Shown here: one piece after another, positions 24,391 through 32,415 of the stretch
Layout: every line of letters begins with the position of its first letter
Numbering within the stretch: position 1 is the first letter of the stretch
Assembly: GCA_017420755.1 (NCBI GenBank)
Contig: JAFQOG010000023.1
Coordinates: 1-64,000 of the forward strand
Length of the DNA: 64,000 nt
DNA from: Clostridia bacterium
GTDB lineage: Bacteria; Bacillota; Clostridia; Oscillospirales; CAG-272
Direction: 5' to 3'
Notes under the pieces: generated by a model
Database searches by the model: none
What the model was told of the DNA's origin: nothing
Seen by the model: only the letters and a program-made list of their open reading frames with translations
Translations under genes and position numbers: made by a program

Positions 24391-26070
24391 TTATTCTGTT
24401 GAAATTACAATGCTTTTCTTTGTTGCGGTATCACTTGCGGTTTCACAGATATATGAAATATCCGAGCCGACAATTGCATATGCGTTACAATAAAGTGATG
24501 TTGTCTTATTTATGCCTGTAATTTTAATTTCAAAGTTTATATAATTCTTTCCTGTGAAATTAACAACTGCTGTTGAAGAATTTGCCACAAGCTTGCCTTC
24601 TTCATCAAGTGAAAGTGGTTTCCCACTTTCATCCAGGGCAATTCCTGCAAGAAGACCGTATTTAACAGTGCTGTTTGAAAGCTCCTCGTATCTATCGAGA
24701 GCATCTAAATTCACCGACACTCTATAACCCAACGAGCCTGATTCATTTTCGTTTTCAGTATATCCGAGAGGTAAGAATATTGTTGGAATATCCTCGCTTG
24801 CTTCAACTGTTTTACAAAACTCGCAGGTATATGAAGCAACGATTGTTTCTGAAACGTTTATTTTATTGCCGTCTTCGCCAGCAAATAGCCAAGTGCTTTT
24901 ATGGATTGGATTTTCGAAAAGCGAAACGTTATCGCATCTTGAACAAAGACCGCAGCAATCATTACCCTCTATCTTTTGTGGGTTATGCTCACTGCCGTAA
25001 AACGCATCGCATTCATTGTAGCCGTAAACAATGTAATAACCTGTTGCACCTTCTCCAACCTTTTTGCCTGTTAGTGTTTCATACTCAGCTTCTGTGCAAA
25101 CGGTTGCATTATATATTCTTGAAAGACCAACGCAATTTTCACCCGTTGCCGCGTCCGCCGCCTTAAATCTTGCTTGAAGATCAAGTGCCTCATCCTTTGT
25201 GCCTGTAAATACGAATGTAATGTTCTTGGGGTTGTTGCTGGTTCCACTAACGCCGTTTGTTTGGGCGCCTGCCCAGTGGAACATATTTGATGGTGGCTCA
25301 CTTTCTACGTTTGACGCATAGAAGGTGGCAGGTAAATACCAAGTTGAGCCGCTTGTTGCACAGTCGGACATAGCTCCGTTCATTGTTTGAAGGCTTGCTC
25401 CAAAAACGATGGTTTTTAGTTTCGAGCATGAAGCAAATGCGCCTCCACCTATGTGTGTAACGCTATTTGGAAATACCAACTTTTCAAGTGACGAGCAGCT
25501 TTGGAAAAAGTTATTAGGAATATTGCTTACAGAATAGCCCTTATCAAACGTAACCTCTTTAAGTGAGGAGCATTTTGCAAAGTGGTTTGTACCGGTATAT
25601 TCCGTCAAGCTTGCGGGGATGTTGATTTTTTCAATTCCCGTGTTTTGCTCGAAGCAACCCCAGTTAAACTTATAAACTTGAGAGTCGGACGGGAAATAAA
25701 CCTCTTTTAGGTTATTGTTTTTTCCATAATTGAAGAGTCCGCTTACGATAACCTTAACCGTGTTTGGAATTTCAATTCTGATAACACTTGAAATACCGTA
25801 CGATTTTTCAAAGGCTGTATTGATTTTATCAAAATTGTAGCCCATATCTCCCTTATCTGTAACGATATACTGAGAAGGGTAAGTATGGTACTCTTCTCCG
25901 TCATAAAGCACTACTCTTGCCTTTGTGTCCGTTGACATCCCTTCCAAATCAATTGTCGTGCTTGTTTCAACCGTACCAAACTCATTGGTTGCTGCGGCGC
26001 TGATTGAAATTACAAATAAAGACGTAAAAACCAATGTAAGTACTGCGAATAAAATTATACGTTTTTTCAT
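24391..26070 (-). CDS. BspA-like leucine-rich-repeat surface protein (559 aa)
   Basis: Exported protein with a signal peptide (KKRIILFAVLTLVFTSLFVIS, cut near SAAA) and LRR_5-type repeats over residues 90-260 (for example IRIEIPNTVKVIVSGLF, LEKLVFPNSVTHIGGGAF). A Cys-rich stretch follows (CCGLCSRCD, CEFCK) and then a C-terminal domain of about 130 residues shared with the two other BspA-like proteins here. No LPXTG signal or transmembrane tail is seen, so attachment would depend on that domain or be absent. An 82-nt block near the 3' end is identical to the gene at 27209. GGAGG precedes the ATG. Probable role: contact with host, food particles or other cells. Confidence 0.85.
   Translation of the reverse strand: MKKRIILFAVLTLVFTSLFVISISAAATNEFGTVETSTTIDLEGMSTDTKARVVLYDGEEYHTYPSQYIVTDKGDMGYNFDKINTAFEKSYGISSVIRIEIPNTVKVIVSGLFNYGKNNNLKEVYFPSDSQVYKFNWGCFEQNTGIEKINIPASLTEYTGTNHFAKCSSLKEVTFDKGYSVSNIPNNFFQSCSSLEKLVFPNSVTHIGGGAFASCSKLKTIVFGASLQTMNGAMSDCATSGSTWYLPATFYASNVESEPPSNMFHWAGAQTNGVSGTSNNPKNITFVFTGTKDEALDLQARFKAADAATGENCVGLSRIYNATVCTEAEYETLTGKKVGEGATGYYIVYGYNECDAFYGSEHNPQKIEGNDCCGLCSRCDNVSLFENPIHKSTWLFAGEDGNKINVSETIVASYTCEFCKTVEASEDIPTIFLPLGYTENENESGSLGYRVSVNLDALDRYEELSNSTVKYGLLAGIALDESGKPLSLDEEGKLVANSSTAVVNFTGKNYINFEIKITGINKTTSLYCNAYAIVGSDISYICETASDTATKKSIVISTE
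24540..24621. repeat. 82-nt block identical to 27358-27439
   Basis: This part of the first BspA-like gene is base-for-base identical to 27358-27439 in the second, while flanking codons differ by about 10-20 percent. It points to recent duplication or gene conversion. Confidence 0.85.
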
Positions 26071-26098
26071 TGTTTTTCCTCCTTAAAATAGAAACTAT

Positions 26099-26135
26099 TT
26101 GACACGTTCCTGTTTTTATGATAGAATATTATCAT
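26099..26135 (+). promoter_or_regulatory. AraC-gene promoter with overlapping inverted repeat
   Basis: TTGACA 26099-26104 and TAGAAT 26122-26127 are 17 nt apart. ATGATA-GAATAT-TATCAT (26118-26135) covers the -10 and lies between the divergent regulator and surface-protein genes. Confidence 0.55.
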
Positions 26136-26193
26136 AACAAATGAAAGAATTATTTTGCAAAACATTAGCACTATTCGGTTTTTTGGAGGATTT

Positions 26194-27057
26194 ATGAAAA
26201 GCTCACTTTATTATATCGACCGCCCGTCGACGGGAACAAGAAACACAGGTGCGTTTTATGGCAACTACGAGTCACATGATGCTCCGCTTCTATTAAACTG
26301 TGCAAGCTGCTGTAATACTCACGCTCAACACACCAATATAAATAAAAAAGGGCGTCTTGACTACTATTTGATATATTTAATTAACGGCAAACTAGACGCA
26401 AACACGCCAAGCGGACAGGCAATTATAAACGAGGGCGAAATGATTGTTATTCCACCGGGGCAAAGCTATAAAATTTGGTGCTCGGGAGAAACGATATACT
26501 TTTTATGTGTTCATTTCACCGGCACAGAGGTTGAAAAAATGCTATCCGAAAACGGAATTTCGCTTTTCCCAAGCAAAAACCGTCTTAACCTAAACAATCA
26601 TATGCAATTACGCTTTAAAACAATTTTCGAGGCCTTTGCAAAGGATGACGAGTTTAGAGAAAGAGAGCTCTCACTTTTGCTTGAGCGTTTGTTTATCGAA
26701 GCGGGACGAGCAATAAAGAAATATGAAAGCAACAGCTTTTCTATGTCTAGGTCAATAAGGTTTTTAAACGAGAACTTTACAGAGCAAATAAGCATTCAAG
26801 TTCTTGCAAAAATGGAAGCTATGTGCATTACTGTATACAACAAACGCTTCAAAAAGCAAATGGGTATGACTCCGTCTAAATATATAATCGAATTACGTAT
26901 GCGTATGGCTATTCAACTGCTTGAAACGAGTAATTTGTCCATCAAAGAAATAAGCTCAACGTGTGGATATGCAAACTTTAATTTTTTCGCAAGGCTTTTC
27001 AAAAAGCATACGGGATTTTCCCCAACCGGATATAGAAAATCATTAACTAACAATTAA
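26194..27057 (+). CDS. AraC-family transcriptional regulator
   Basis: A 287-aa activator with an N-terminal cupin sensor (residues 40-130, including INEGEMIVIPPGQSYKIW) and two C-terminal AraC helix-turn-helices (about 190-285: ISIQVLAKMEAMCITVYNKRFKKQ, then IKEISSTCGYANFNFFARLFKK). Such proteins usually sense sugars. ATG 26194 follows GGAGG; the frame's earlier ATG at 26155 has no binding site. It sits divergent to one BspA-like gene and convergent to another, so control of these surface proteins is the simplest guess. Confidence 0.88.
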   Translation: MKSSLYYIDRPSTGTRNTGAFYGNYESHDAPLLLNCASCCNTHAQHTNINKKGRLDYYLIYLINGKLDANTPSGQAIINEGEMIVIPPGQSYKIWCSGETIYFLCVHFTGTEVEKMLSENGISLFPSKNRLNLNNHMQLRFKTIFEAFAKDDEFRERELSLLLERLFIEAGRAIKKYESNSFSMSRSIRFLNENFTEQISIQVLAKMEAMCITVYNKRFKKQMGMTPSKYIIELRMRMAIQLLETSNLSIKEISSTCGYANFNFFARLFKKHTGFSPTGYRKSLTNN

Positions 27058-27090
27058 AAAAGTCGCACACGGGGTGCGACTTTTTGTTTT
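27056..27090 (+). terminator. Terminator of the AraC gene
   Basis: AAAAAGTCGCAC-ACGGG-GTGCGACTTTTT with a T-rich tail. A homologous hairpin with the same downstream sequence recurs at 29331. Confidence 0.85.
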
Positions 27091-27124
27091 TTATTTGTGC
27101 AAATCAACCGATTTTATTTCTTTC

Positions 27125-27194
27125 AATCCCTCAGTCGCTTTGCGACAGCTCCGCACAAGGCATACCCAACAAGGGGCACCTTTACAAAGGAGCC
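27125..27194. repeat. Dispersed repeat A, copy 1 (with insertion)
   Basis: Shares AATCCCTCAGTC, a short stem, GACAGCTCC and CTTTACAAAGGAGCC with copies at 35331 and 46296. This copy has about 27 extra nt between AGCTCC and CTTTAC. Confidence 0.75.
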
Positions 27195-27208
27195 GTGATT
27201 TTCTATTT

Positions 27209-28996
27209 TTATTCTGTTACAATTACAACATCCTTCTTTGTTGCGGTTTCGCTTGCCGTATCGCAAATATATGATACATTTGTGCCGACAACAGCATATG
27301 CGTTACAATAAAGTGAGGTTGTTTTATTTATGCCTGTGATTTTAATTTCAAAGTTTGTATAATTCTTTCCTGTGAAATTAACAACTGCTGTTGAAGAATT
27401 TGCCACAAGCTTGCCTTCTTCATCAAGTGAAAGTGGTTTTCCACCAACTGCATCTGATGCAATTCCTGCAAGCAAGCCATACTGAACTGTTTCGCCAGAC
27501 AATTCTTCATATCTTTCAAGCGCCTTGTGGTTGATTGAAACCTCATATCCAAGGAATGGCTCACCAGTTTCTGGTTGAGTATATCCAATTGGAATAAATA
27601 TTGCTGAGATTTCTTCTGTTGTGTTTATTGTGCCACAAGCCTCGCACTTATATGTTGCTATAATCTTTGCTGTAACATTCACTGCTTCACCATTTTCGTC
27701 AGCAAAGTTCCAAACGTCTATGTGAGTTGGGTTTTCAAGAATTGCTGTTTCTTGACATCTTGTGCATACGCCTTGGCAACCATTGATTGCTTCAGCCGCG
27801 TGAGTACCTTCATAGAAAGCTTGGCAGGTGTTATAGCCGTAAACTACGTAATTTTTCTTTTCATTAGCTGCAAGATCCTTATAGTATTGATCATCCTTTG
27901 TTGAATCCCATTCAACAGCGGTAGCGTTTATGAACTTGCCATTATTTGTAAGAGTTGTAAGTACAGTCTTTAGTTCTTCATATTGTGTTTGGTTGCCTGT
28001 ATAGAATATTACCATTCCGGTTGAACCGCTTGCAAACAAATGCGAGCCCGTTGTTGGTACCATTGTTTCGCTCATATATACGTATTTTAGTGAATTGCAA
28101 CCGTAAAGCATGCTTTGAACGTTATATTCCGTCAAGCCTTTACCTGCGTTAGCACCTAAACGAACGGTTTCAAGTCCGCTACAATACATAAACACATTGT
28201 TTCCGAGATTTACAACCGAGTTGGGAATTGTTATTTCCTTCAAGGCTGTGCAGCTGTTAAAGGAGTTTTGTTGAATAGTTTCAAGCTTTGAGTTTTCAGC
28301 AAAATCAACATCAACAAGAGAAACACATTCATAGAATGGAAATCCGTCATTTGAATGTCCGTTTGAATAAATAATAGTTACGTTTGCAGGAATATCTACC
28401 GAAAACAGATTCTTCGCCTTATAAAACGCTACTGCCGAAATACTTTCAAATGGAGCTTCGTCAGGAATTGAACAATCAATTACCGGTGTAGACTGACAAA
28501 CGCGTCTTGGCAACTCGGTTAGAGTGTTTGGCAAGGTAAGATACAAAAGATTACTTTTATCAGTTGCAAAATCGTATGTATTACCATATCCATCACCAGA
28601 AAGATTAAGTGTTAAAATACCGGAATTGTTTGGAAAATATACGCTAACCAAGCTAAGCTCTTTTTCCGTATTAACATACTTATAAACACCAGCATCGGAA
28701 AGTGATGCGTGCTCACCGGTTGTATCAAGCGTCAAGAAGCTTGCAACTGTATGCACTGTGTCTGTTTCTGTGGTTTCGGTGCTAACAATATACCAAGTCA
28801 ATGCGTTACCGCTTTCATCGGTATTTGGGAAGCTACCCTCGTAGCTGTCGAAAATGCGGTCTGCGTTTTCATCAACCCCTGTAAAAAGCGTTGTACCGTC
28901 TGCTGTTTTATAGAGGATTGCAGCAGAGGATGCAACTGCAAACATTAATGCGAGCATAGATACAAGCACCAAGGTTAAAAGAATTTTCTTTTTCAT
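27209..28996 (-). CDS. BspA-like leucine-rich-repeat surface protein (595 aa)
   Basis: Second exported LRR_5 protein. A signal peptide (KKKILLTLVLVSMLALMFA, cut near ASSAA) precedes a beta-rich N-terminal part and LRR repeats around residues 150-320 (LLYLTLPNTLTELP, LKEITIPNSVVNLGNNVF). CxxC pairs follow (GVCTRCQ, CEACG), then the same C-terminal domain as the 559-aa paralogue (ERYEELSGETVQYGLLAGIA onward), with over 80 percent identity in the last 90 residues. No sortase signal. GGAG precedes the ATG. It likely arose by duplication with divergence of the repeat region, which may change what it binds. Confidence 0.85.
   Translation of the reverse strand: MKKKILLTLVLVSMLALMFAVASSAAILYKTADGTTLFTGVDENADRIFDSYEGSFPNTDESGNALTWYIVSTETTETDTVHTVASFLTLDTTGEHASLSDAGVYKYVNTEKELSLVSVYFPNNSGILTLNLSGDGYGNTYDFATDKSNLLYLTLPNTLTELPRRVCQSTPVIDCSIPDEAPFESISAVAFYKAKNLFSVDIPANVTIIYSNGHSNDGFPFYECVSLVDVDFAENSKLETIQQNSFNSCTALKEITIPNSVVNLGNNVFMYCSGLETVRLGANAGKGLTEYNVQSMLYGCNSLKYVYMSETMVPTTGSHLFASGSTGMVIFYTGNQTQYEELKTVLTTLTNNGKFINATAVEWDSTKDDQYYKDLAANEKKNYVVYGYNTCQAFYEGTHAAEAINGCQGVCTRCQETAILENPTHIDVWNFADENGEAVNVTAKIIATYKCEACGTINTTEEISAIFIPIGYTQPETGEPFLGYEVSINHKALERYEELSGETVQYGLLAGIASDAVGGKPLSLDEEGKLVANSSTAVVNFTGKNYTNFEIKITGINKTTSLYCNAYAVVGTNVSYICDTASETATKKDVVIVTE
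27358..27439. repeat. 82-nt block identical to 24540-24621
   Basis: Partner of the identical block in the first BspA-like gene; both encode the same segment of the shared C-terminal domain. Confidence 0.85.
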
Positions 28997-29040
28997 AAAA
29001 ATTACTCCTTAAAATATTATTCGTAATAGATTACGCTATA

Positions 29041-29069
29041 ATATTAACACAAGTGTGGAAAACTGTCAA
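29041..29069 (-). promoter_or_regulatory. Promoter of the second BspA-like gene
   Basis: Minus-strand TTGACA (29069-29064) and TAATAT (29046-29041), 17-nt spacer. CGTAAT-AG-ATTACG (29022-29035) is a small inverted repeat just downstream. Confidence 0.65.
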
Positions 29070-29330
29070 GTTGAACAAAAAAAAAAAAAAAAAATGAATT
29101 GATTTTGTTAATAATGCACAAAAAATGTATCAAACATTAGCGTAATAAAAGATTTTTAAGAAAAAAATTTGGTTATAATTAACAAACAAATAGAATATGT
29201 GAATTTTTTGTAAATTCAGTGTTTTTAGAGATTCTATCGCTATCGCTCCAGAATGACATATAAGGCAGCATCGAATCTATCGTTAATATTCGAAAGAATC
29301 AAAAATGCAAGCAACTCACAGGAGTATCCA

Positions 29331-29372
29331 ATAAAAAAGCCGCACCCTGTGTGCGACTTTTTTTATTTTTGA
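29331..29372 (+). terminator. Terminator without an upstream gene
   Basis: AAAAAAGCCGCAC-CCTGT-GTGCGACTTTTTTT is a hairpin with a T-tract on the plus strand, but no plus-strand gene ends here. It and the following TTTGTGCAAAT match the AraC-gene terminator at 27056. Confidence 0.65.
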
Positions 29373-29490
29373 ATTTGTGCAAATTAGCTAAGATTAGATT
29401 TCTACAACTTGTGTTGCATTCGTTTTTCTAACTATAACTCCACTGTAAACGCGTCACTTGGCAGGGTACAAGAGGAGTTGACCTACAAAA

Positions 29491-29516
29491 GCGGGAGGAG
29501 CAAGCCCCTCCCCTAC
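29491..29516. repeat. Dispersed repeat C, copy 1
   Basis: GGGAGGAGCAAGCCCCTCCC followed by CTACA is a GC-rich inverted repeat; a near copy lies at 37079 between ilvC and ilvD. Confidence 0.65.
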
Positions 29517-29531
29517 AGTCGGAATGATAAA

Positions 29532-29909
29532 TTATTTTATAACTGCAATTAGCTCTACCTCACAAAGAGCGCCCTTTGGTAGGTCCTTTACTGCAACACA
29601 GCTTCTTGCTGGTTTTGAAACAAAGTATTTTGCATATACCTCATTAAAGGCAGCAAAGTCGGAAATACTTGCTAGGAAGCAAGTAGTTTTTACTACATTT
29701 TCAAAGCTTGTGCCAGCCTCCGCTAAAACTGCACCGAGGTTTTTCATTACTTGCTCGGTTTGGGCTGTGATGTCAGCAGCTTCTATTGCTCCAGTTTCTG
29801 GGTTGATTGGAATTTGACCAGAGGTAAATAGCATATCTCCACAAATGATTGCTTGTGAGTATGGTCCTATTGCACCCGGTGCTTTTTCTGTTGATACTTT
29901 TTTTAACAT
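29532..29909 (-). CDS. ridA: RidA-family enamine/imine deaminase
   Basis: A 125-aa YjgF/YER057c/UK114 protein that hydrolyses reactive 2-aminoacrylate and 2-aminocrotonate released by PLP dehydratases such as IlvA. AIGPYSQAI, SGQIPINPETG, VVKTTCFLAS and PARSCVAVKDLPKGALCEVE carry the active-site arginine and glutamate. It follows ilvA on the same strand after a 97-nt gap holding a repeat; AAGGAG precedes the ATG. The placement fits its detoxifying role. Confidence 0.93.
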   Translation of the reverse strand: MLKKVSTEKAPGAIGPYSQAIICGDMLFTSGQIPINPETGAIEAADITAQTEQVMKNLGAVLAEAGTSFENVVKTTCFLASISDFAAFNEVYAKYFVSKPARSCVAVKDLPKGALCEVELIAVIK

Positions 29910-29930
29910 AGTTTTCTCCTTTAAATTTCC

Positions 29931-29976
29931 ACCTCATCCGTCGCTAAAGCGACACCTTCCCCTCAAGGTGAAGGCT
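29931..29976. repeat. Dispersed repeat B
   Basis: CTCATCCGTC-GCTAAAGC-GACACCTTCC followed by CTCAAGGTGAAGG resembles repeat A in layout (two short hairpins) but differs in sequence. It lies between ilvA and ridA. Confidence 0.5.
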
Positions 29977-30006
29977 CAAAATGTATTTTCACAAACTAGT
30001 ATGTAT

Positions 30007-31200
30007 TTATAGTAGTTTAAACCCAAAGTCGGTTAAGGCTTTTTTGATTTCGTTAATATGTTCGTAGTTACGGGTTTCAAGCATAATACGTAGGTAGCAG
30101 CCTGTAACGTCTGAGCCCTCGTTTGCTCTTTCGTGGTGTACTGAAATTACATTGCCACCGAGGTCGGCAATAATTCGTGAAACATTCTTTAATTGTCCCG
30201 GCTTATCGGCAAGCTCAATCATAAGCTGAGCTGTTCTGCCAGACATCAAAAGACCTCGTTTTATAACACGAGAAAGGATTGTAACGTCTATGTTACCTCC
30301 GGACAAAAGACATACTGTCTTTTTGCCCTCTATATCAAGCTTACCAAACATAGCGGCAGCGACGGAGGTTGCACCAGCGCCCTCAGTTACAAGCTTATGC
30401 TTTTCCATAAGTGCAAGGATAGCTGCTGAAATTTCATCATCTGTTACGGTTACAATTTCATCAACATATTTTGAGCAGATTTCATATGTAAGGTCGCCAG
30501 GCTTTTTAACAGCGATACCATCTGCAATAGTAGAAACTGAAGGCAACTCTTCAATTTGTCCGTCTTTTAAGGATTTGTACATTGAAGGTGCGCCTGTAGC
30601 TTGAACACCATAAACCTTTACGTGTGGCTTTAGTGTCTTTAGGGTATACGCAATACCTGAGATGAGTCCGCCTCCACCAATTGGCACAATAACTGCGTCC
30701 ATATCCGGTAATTGCTCGATGAGTTCAAGAGCTATTGTTCCTTGACCTGCTATTACATCCTCATCGTTAAATGGGTGAATAAAGGTATAGCCCATATTAT
30801 CACGAAGCTCAAGCGCTTTATTGTAGGCATCGTCATAAACGCCCTCAACTAAGCAAACCTCAGCTCCATAGCTTTTAGTTGCTTCAATTTTAGAAATAGG
30901 TGCACCGTCGGGGAGGCAAATTGTTGCCTTAATGCCGTTTTTCTGCGCAGCGAGAGCAACGCCCTGTGCGTGGTTACCGGCTGAGCAAGCAACAACTCCC
31001 TTAGCCTTCTCTGCTTCGCTTAATTTGGACATTTTATAGTAGGCGCCTCTTACCTTAAACGAACCTGTGATTTGTAGATTTTCAGTTTTTAGATATAATT
31101 CAGTACCCTCTGCTAACTTTGGAGCACGAATAATATCTGTTTGGCGAATTACATTTTTTAGAGCGTAATTTGCGCGATATACATTGTCTATTGTCAACAT
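30007..31200 (-). CDS. ilvA: Threonine ammonia-lyase with C-terminal ACT domain
   Basis: PLP enzyme of 397 aa making 2-oxobutanoate for isoleucine. The PLP lysine is in TGSFKVRGAYYK, with SAGNHAQGVALAA and the PLP phosphate loop VPIGGGGLISG. Residues 330-397 form one ACT domain (MIELADKPGQLKNVSRIIADLGG), giving the TdcB/short IlvA layout. It stands at the end of the leucine/isoleucine/valine operon, which supports a biosynthetic role. Confidence 0.93.
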   Translation of the reverse strand: MLTIDNVYRANYALKNVIRQTDIIRAPKLAEGTELYLKTENLQITGSFKVRGAYYKMSKLSEAEKAKGVVACSAGNHAQGVALAAQKNGIKATICLPDGAPISKIEATKSYGAEVCLVEGVYDDAYNKALELRDNMGYTFIHPFNDEDVIAGQGTIALELIEQLPDMDAVIVPIGGGGLISGIAYTLKTLKPHVKVYGVQATGAPSMYKSLKDGQIEELPSVSTIADGIAVKKPGDLTYEICSKYVDEIVTVTDDEISAAILALMEKHKLVTEGAGATSVAAAMFGKLDIEGKKTVCLLSGGNIDVTILSRVIKRGLLMSGRTAQLMIELADKPGQLKNVSRIIADLGGNVISVHHERANEGSDVTGCYLRIMLETRNYEHINEIKKALTDFGFKLL

Positions 31201-31225
31201 ATGATTTTTTCCTTTTCGTTTGGAA

Positions 31226-32401
31226 TTACATTAAGCTATCTATAAATTGCTCAGCACATCTTGCAGAGCGATAGCCACGGCTAAGTGCGAATGCCTCTGC
31301 CTTTATTTGAAGCTCTGCCTCATCCATTTTTACATTATTTCTCTTAGCAAGCTCTTTAACAATTTCAAGATAAAGTGGCTTAGATGGCTTTGCAAACAAA
31401 ATTGTCAAGCCAAAGCGCTCAGAAAGTGAAAGCGTTTCTTGAACGGTGTCGTTTCTATGAACGTCATCCCCTTCTCTATCTCCAAAGGTTTCCTTTACTA
31501 TATGACGGCGATTTGAGGTTGCATAAATTACTGCATTTTTTGCCTTTGCACTTGCTGAGCCCTCAAGTGTTGCCTTTAGCATGCTAAAATTGTCATCGTT
31601 CTTATTAAATGAAAGGTCATCAATAAATATAATGAATTTGAGTGGGTTTTTTGAAATTTGCGCCATAATTTTGGGAAGCAGCAATAGCTGATTTTTCCTC
31701 ACCTCAATCAGGCGAATACCATTTTCAAACAAGTGATTTGCAACTGCCTTTACAGTTGAAGATTTGCCTGTACCGGCATCACCATATAAAAGAATGTTGG
31801 CAGCCGGACGATTTTCAAGGAAAGCTATTGTGTTGTCAAGCACCTTTTGTCTTTCCTCTTGATAGCCGATAAAGGTATCTATTGCTGTTTCATCGGCACT
31901 TTCAATAGGAACAATCTCGCCAGAATCGGTTGATGCAAACATACAGTTTGAAGCGAAGATGCCATAGCCGTATTTTTCGATGCTCGCAAGTCTTTGCTTA
32001 TATAGCTTTGAAATATCTGCTTTATCTGAATCAAATTCAGGGATTTTTGTTCCGATTCCCATATCAATTGCAAAGCTGTTTGCACTTAGAGATGCAAAGT
32101 CATTAAGCACGGAAAGCTCGAAATTAAGTGCGTTTTCAATATTCTTATTAATCTCTTGACCCCAAGCAACCGACTTTACATAAACGTTTTCATTCTCAAA
32201 AAGTGCGTTTTGAACACATTTTGAGATGTTTCCACCGTTTTTATATATTTCGGCAACAAAGGCGCCATATTTTTTTATTTTTTCTTTCTTATTCTCTTCC
32301 TCGCAGTACTCGAAAAAGCTCTTAAATATAGGTGCTTTTAAGATTCCACGTGTTACTGAGAAAACGCAGAGCGAGGAATATATATCATTTATTTTTGACA
32401 T
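31226..32401 (-). CDS. DUF815 AAA-type ATPase
   Basis: A 391-aa predicted ATPase of the DUF815 family. The N-terminal 190 residues are helical; the ATPase core follows with Walker A GDAGTGKSS (about residue 208-216), Walker B FIIFIDDLSF and sensor-1 YATSNRRHI, then SLSERFGLTI. Function unknown for the family. It is embedded in the branched-chain operon: 14 nt after leuB and 25 nt before ilvA. Whether it serves these enzymes (for example an iron-sulfur dehydratase) or only shares the promoter is open. Confidence 0.88.
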   Translation of the reverse strand: MSKINDIYSSLCVFSVTRGILKAPIFKSFFEYCEEENKKEKIKKYGAFVAEIYKNGGNISKCVQNALFENENVYVKSVAWGQEINKNIENALNFELSVLNDFASLSANSFAIDMGIGTKIPEFDSDKADISKLYKQRLASIEKYGYGIFASNCMFASTDSGEIVPIESADETAIDTFIGYQEERQKVLDNTIAFLENRPAANILLYGDAGTGKSSTVKAVANHLFENGIRLIEVRKNQLLLLPKIMAQISKNPLKFIIFIDDLSFNKNDDNFSMLKATLEGSASAKAKNAVIYATSNRRHIVKETFGDREGDDVHRNDTVQETLSLSERFGLTILFAKPSKPLYLEIVKELAKRNNVKMDEAELQIKAEAFALSRGYRSARCAEQFIDSLM

Positions 32402-32415
32402 TTTATGCCTCTATA

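Larger units (their letters stand above)
29070..29531. other. Gene-free region with repeat debris
   Basis: No gene is supported in this stretch. It holds an 18-20 nt A run near 29077-29094, an AGATTC...CGCT...AGAATGACA fragment at 29228-29262 of the kind dispersed in clostridial genomes, a terminator without a gene at 29331, and a GC-rich repeat C at 29491. Confidence 0.6.

Noticed and set aside
24675..25166. 163-codon plus-strand frame opposite the first BspA-like gene
   Set aside because: Antisense shadow of a well-supported gene with signal peptide and LRR repeats; no start signals.
29077..29094. Poly-A run as a phase-variation tract
   Set aside because: It lies upstream of the -35 of the LRR gene and not in a coding region; an effect on the promoter is possible but not supported.
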